This document shows positions 4,826 to 6,819 of a stretch of 6,819 nucleotides of DNA, in pieces (positions within the stretch are counted from its first letter, which is position 1; every line of letters starts with the position of its first letter). Origin of the DNA: Nitrospinota bacterium (lineage in GTDB: Bacteria; Nitrospinota; Nitrospinia; UBA9942; JAHJSF01); assembly GCA_018830405.1 (NCBI GenBank), contig JAHJSF010000044.1, positions 1 through 6,819 on the forward strand. Reading direction: 5' to 3'. Below the pieces are notes generated by a model. That model searched no databases. It saw only the letters and a list, made by a program, of their open reading frames with translations, and was not told the DNA's origin. The position numbers and the translations under genes are program-made.

Positions 4826-6819
4826 ACTCCCTAGCCGATACAAGTGGTACTGTCAAGGTATCGCCTACCTTCAGGGCATGGAGATTTGCTTCAGGGTTGT
4901 ACCACTTTAAGAGCCAGATTGGAATTTCATCCTTGGTAGAGATTGACCAGATTGTATCCCCCGACCTCATCTGATAGGCCATCGTCTCTTTTACCTGATA
5001 TGAGGAGAAGTAGTCCTCCTGCAGGGCGAGGTGATATTCCGCCCTCCTTTCCTCAAAGGTCTCTTTGGCCACGTTTGTAAATGGGATTTTAATCTTTCGG
5101 CCTATGACCATCGGATATCTTTTACTTTTTATGCCGTTCAACCTTCTGAGGCTTGCGGCACTCATTCCGCTCCACTCTGAATAGTGCCCCAGGGTTTCCT
5201 CCGGTTCAATCCTTATGTAGCCGTAACCCACGTTTCTGGCATTAGCGGTGGCCGGGGAGAGGAACTCGTACAGTTTTCTGGAAAAGCGTTCTCTAACCTC
5301 GGCTACCTTTGTGGTCGTTCTGTGATGCGTGACTACCTGATCTGTCTTGACACTACTCGGTGGGGTTGAGATGGAGGCTGTCTCGACAACCTCTGGCTTA
5401 GCCCTATGAGGAGGTGCCTTCCCTGTTACCCTCAAGATTTGTCCCACGTATATACGATGAACACTGTCAAGATCGTTCATGGCCATTAGGGCCGGGACAC
5501 TTGTCCCGAATTGCCTAGCCATCCCTGAGAGGGTATCTCCTCGCCCTACGCTATACCATTCTGATGGTTTCTGCTCGGCGTATTTTTCTCCGCTCGGTAT
5601 GGAGGCGTATAGTTTTACATAGTCAACGCTTCTCCCTTTAGGAACCTTAAGGGCATAGCCTCTCGGGATATGCTTTGTTCCCTCGATAACCGGCTTTCTC
5701 AGGGCTGGGTTATAAGAGGCTATCTCTTTTTTACTGAGGCCAAGGTGTTTACCCAATGTGTTTACGGAGATATACCGATCAATGTTAATCGTTTGATACT
5801 CTATCGGAACGTATAATTCTATCGGCCCAAAATACCTTGAAGGGTCTTGCATAATTTCGACAGCGGCCATAAATGAGGAATAGAAGTTTTTGGAGGCAAA
5901 ACCAAAATATTTACCTTTATGGTTATCTATTACCTCGGCAATATTATTTCCAACATTATTTTGGGCTCGTTTCATCCCTTGCAGACCATGGTTATAGGCG
6001 GTAACCGCCAAAGGCCAGTTGCCGAGAGTTGCATAATTTTGTTTAAGGAGCCTGGCTGCACCCCTTGTGGCCACCAAAGGGTCACGCCGTTCGTCTACCA
6101 CATAGTCTATCCTCATAAATTGTTTTCCGGTAGAACGCATAAACTGCCATATCCCCATTGCCCCGGCTGAAGAATAGGCCTCGTAGTTGAATGATGATTC
6201 GACGTGGGGGAGGGCGGTAAGCTCTACGGGAACCCCTTCGTCTTTAAAAATCTCTTTCATCTTGTCAAGGTAACGCCCCGAACGCCTTATCCCCTCGACA
6301 AAACGGTCGCTTTGTCCCAGTTGAGACCTGATATTACGAGATTCCGCCAAGAAGTCTCCCTGTGTCTTGGCAAGGGAAAAGAGTGAGGCAACCCCCATCT
6401 CCTCCTTTGATAGCCGGCTATGTGTCTTGTTTTTATGATGTATCTGCTCCAGAAGAGTTACAATCCTTCTCTTTTCTCTCTTGATTTCGTTCTGAACAGC
6501 CCTTGAGCTGTATCCCCTTGTCTGGCCGTTTTGGTTTGATATGTCGACAACCTTATAGATTATGTGCGGATTTATAGAGCTGTGTATAACCACCTGTTTG
6601 GTTGTGTAGAGGGTATATACATCCTTCCAAAAGTCTACCCTCGGTCTCAACTCGGGGGGGACGGGGAATATATTTGACTGGTAGGGAGTCGCTATATTAT
6701 CCCTGCGGCTATACTTAGGGATGGGGGTGTGATTGTCATTGATAAGGCGAATTATCGGGGGGGCACCCTCAGTAGACTCGGCGGCACCAACCGGGGTATC
6801 ATCTTTATTAACTGTATAG
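4806..6819 (-). CDS. mltD: MltD-like membrane-bound lytic murein transglycosylase with LysM repeats (5' end outside window)
   Basis: The frame stays open to the right edge, giving at least 670 visible residues. The apparent start at 6648-6650 is a TTG inside the conserved motif FPVPPELRPRVDFWK, and no ATG, GTG or TTG occurs in the 56 codons beyond it, so the N-terminus and any signal peptide or lipobox lie outside. Numbering from that Leu, the SLT/lysozyme-like domain spans about 138-275, with catalytic Glu151 (ALPHVESSFN), AGAMGIWQFM (162-171) and AVTAYNHG (215-222). A first LysM-like unit follows at 293-337, a clear LysM at 365-409 (GDTLSGMARQFG), a diverged one at 478-523 and a C-terminal one at 557-602 (SGDTIWSISTKDEIP). 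The protein should cleave peptidoglycan to 1,6-anhydromuropeptides in the periplasm, with the LysMs anchoring it to murein. It is clearly longer than E. coli MltD (452 aa). Two runs of seven G (6654-6660 and 6757-6763) encode Pro pairs near its N-terminus. Confidence 0.93.
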   Translation of the reverse strand, partial: YTVNKDDTPVGAAESTEGAPPIIRLINDNHTPIPKYSRRDNIATPYQSNIFPVPPELRPRVDFWKDVYTLYTTKQVVIHSSINPHIIYKVVDISNQNGQTRGYSSRAVQNEIKREKRRIVTLLEQIHHKNKTHSRLSKEEMGVASLFSLAKTQGDFLAESRNIRSQLGQSDRFVEGIRRSGRYLDKMKEIFKDEGVPVELTALPHVESSFNYEAYSSAGAMGIWQFMRSTGKQFMRIDYVVDERRDPLVATRGAARLLKQNYATLGNWPLAVTAYNHGLQGMKRAQNNVGNNIAEVIDNHKGKYFGFASKNFYSSFMAAVEIMQDPSRYFGPIELYVPIEYQTINIDRYISVNTLGKHLGLSKKEIASYNPALRKPVIEGTKHIPRGYALKVPKGRSVDYVKLYASIPSGEKYAEQKPSEWYSVGRGDTLSGMARQFGTSVPALMAMNDLDSVHRIYVGQILRVTGKAPPHRAKPEVVETASISTPPSSVKTDQVVTHHRTTTKVAEVRERFSRKLYEFLSPATANARNVGYGYIRIEPEETLGHYSEWSGMSAASLRRLNGIKSKRYPMVIGRKIKIPFTNVAKETFEERRAEYHLALQEDYFSSYQVKETMAYQMRSGDTIWSISTKDEIPIWLLKWYNPEANLHALKVGDTLTVPLVSARESTPEKI

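Noticed and set aside
1-6819. CRISPR array, insertion sequence, tRNA, prophage or toxin-antitoxin pair
   Set aside because: I saw no regularly spaced direct repeats, transposase motifs, cloverleaf-like sequence or small paired genes other than those annotated.

Overview
The window looks like ordinary chromosome from a Gram-negative, probably anaerobic bacterium. I infer this from an MltD-type murein transglycosylase with LysM repeats, a sigma-32-like sigma factor, the MEP isoprenoid enzyme IspD, and oxygen-sensitive CoA-dehydratase activase-type proteins beside a small 2[4Fe-4S] ferredoxin. Moderate GC with frequent ATA (Ile), AGG/AGA (Arg) and GGG/GGA (Gly) codons would fit a deltaproteobacterial or Nitrospirota-like lineage. 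The sequence alone does not fix the phylum. There is no sign of phage, integrase, transposase, CRISPR or tRNA.

Left part (about 1-1910, + strand): the C-terminus of a CoA-dehydratase activase-related protein (cut by the window edge) is followed 24 bp later by a complete 406-aa protein of the same system. In many anaerobes these two modules belong to one very long polypeptide. A 148-bp intergenic region follows. It carries nested, mutually exclusive inverted repeats and then a good sigma-70-type promoter. That promoter drives a 62-aa YfhL-like ferredoxin with a near-perfect Shine-Dalgarno sequence, closed by a two-part hairpin terminator. The ferredoxin could supply electrons to the activase system, but it is a separate transcription unit.

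Middle part (1958-4018, - strand): a zinc-dependent medium-chain dehydrogenase lies upstream of a sigma-32-like factor, 123 bp apart in the same direction. The sigma gene appears to start with TTG.

Right part (4019-6819): a 111-bp divergent spacer separates the dehydrogenase from ispD (+). The same 9-bp word, TTATCAATA, lies just upstream of both start codons. ispD converges on, and overlaps by 20 bp, the 3' end of a large mltD-like gene (-) whose 5' end lies beyond the right edge. No stretch over 300 bp lacks a gene. I did not find a clearly new multi-gene system. The feature most worth checking is the structured repeat at 1564-1642.
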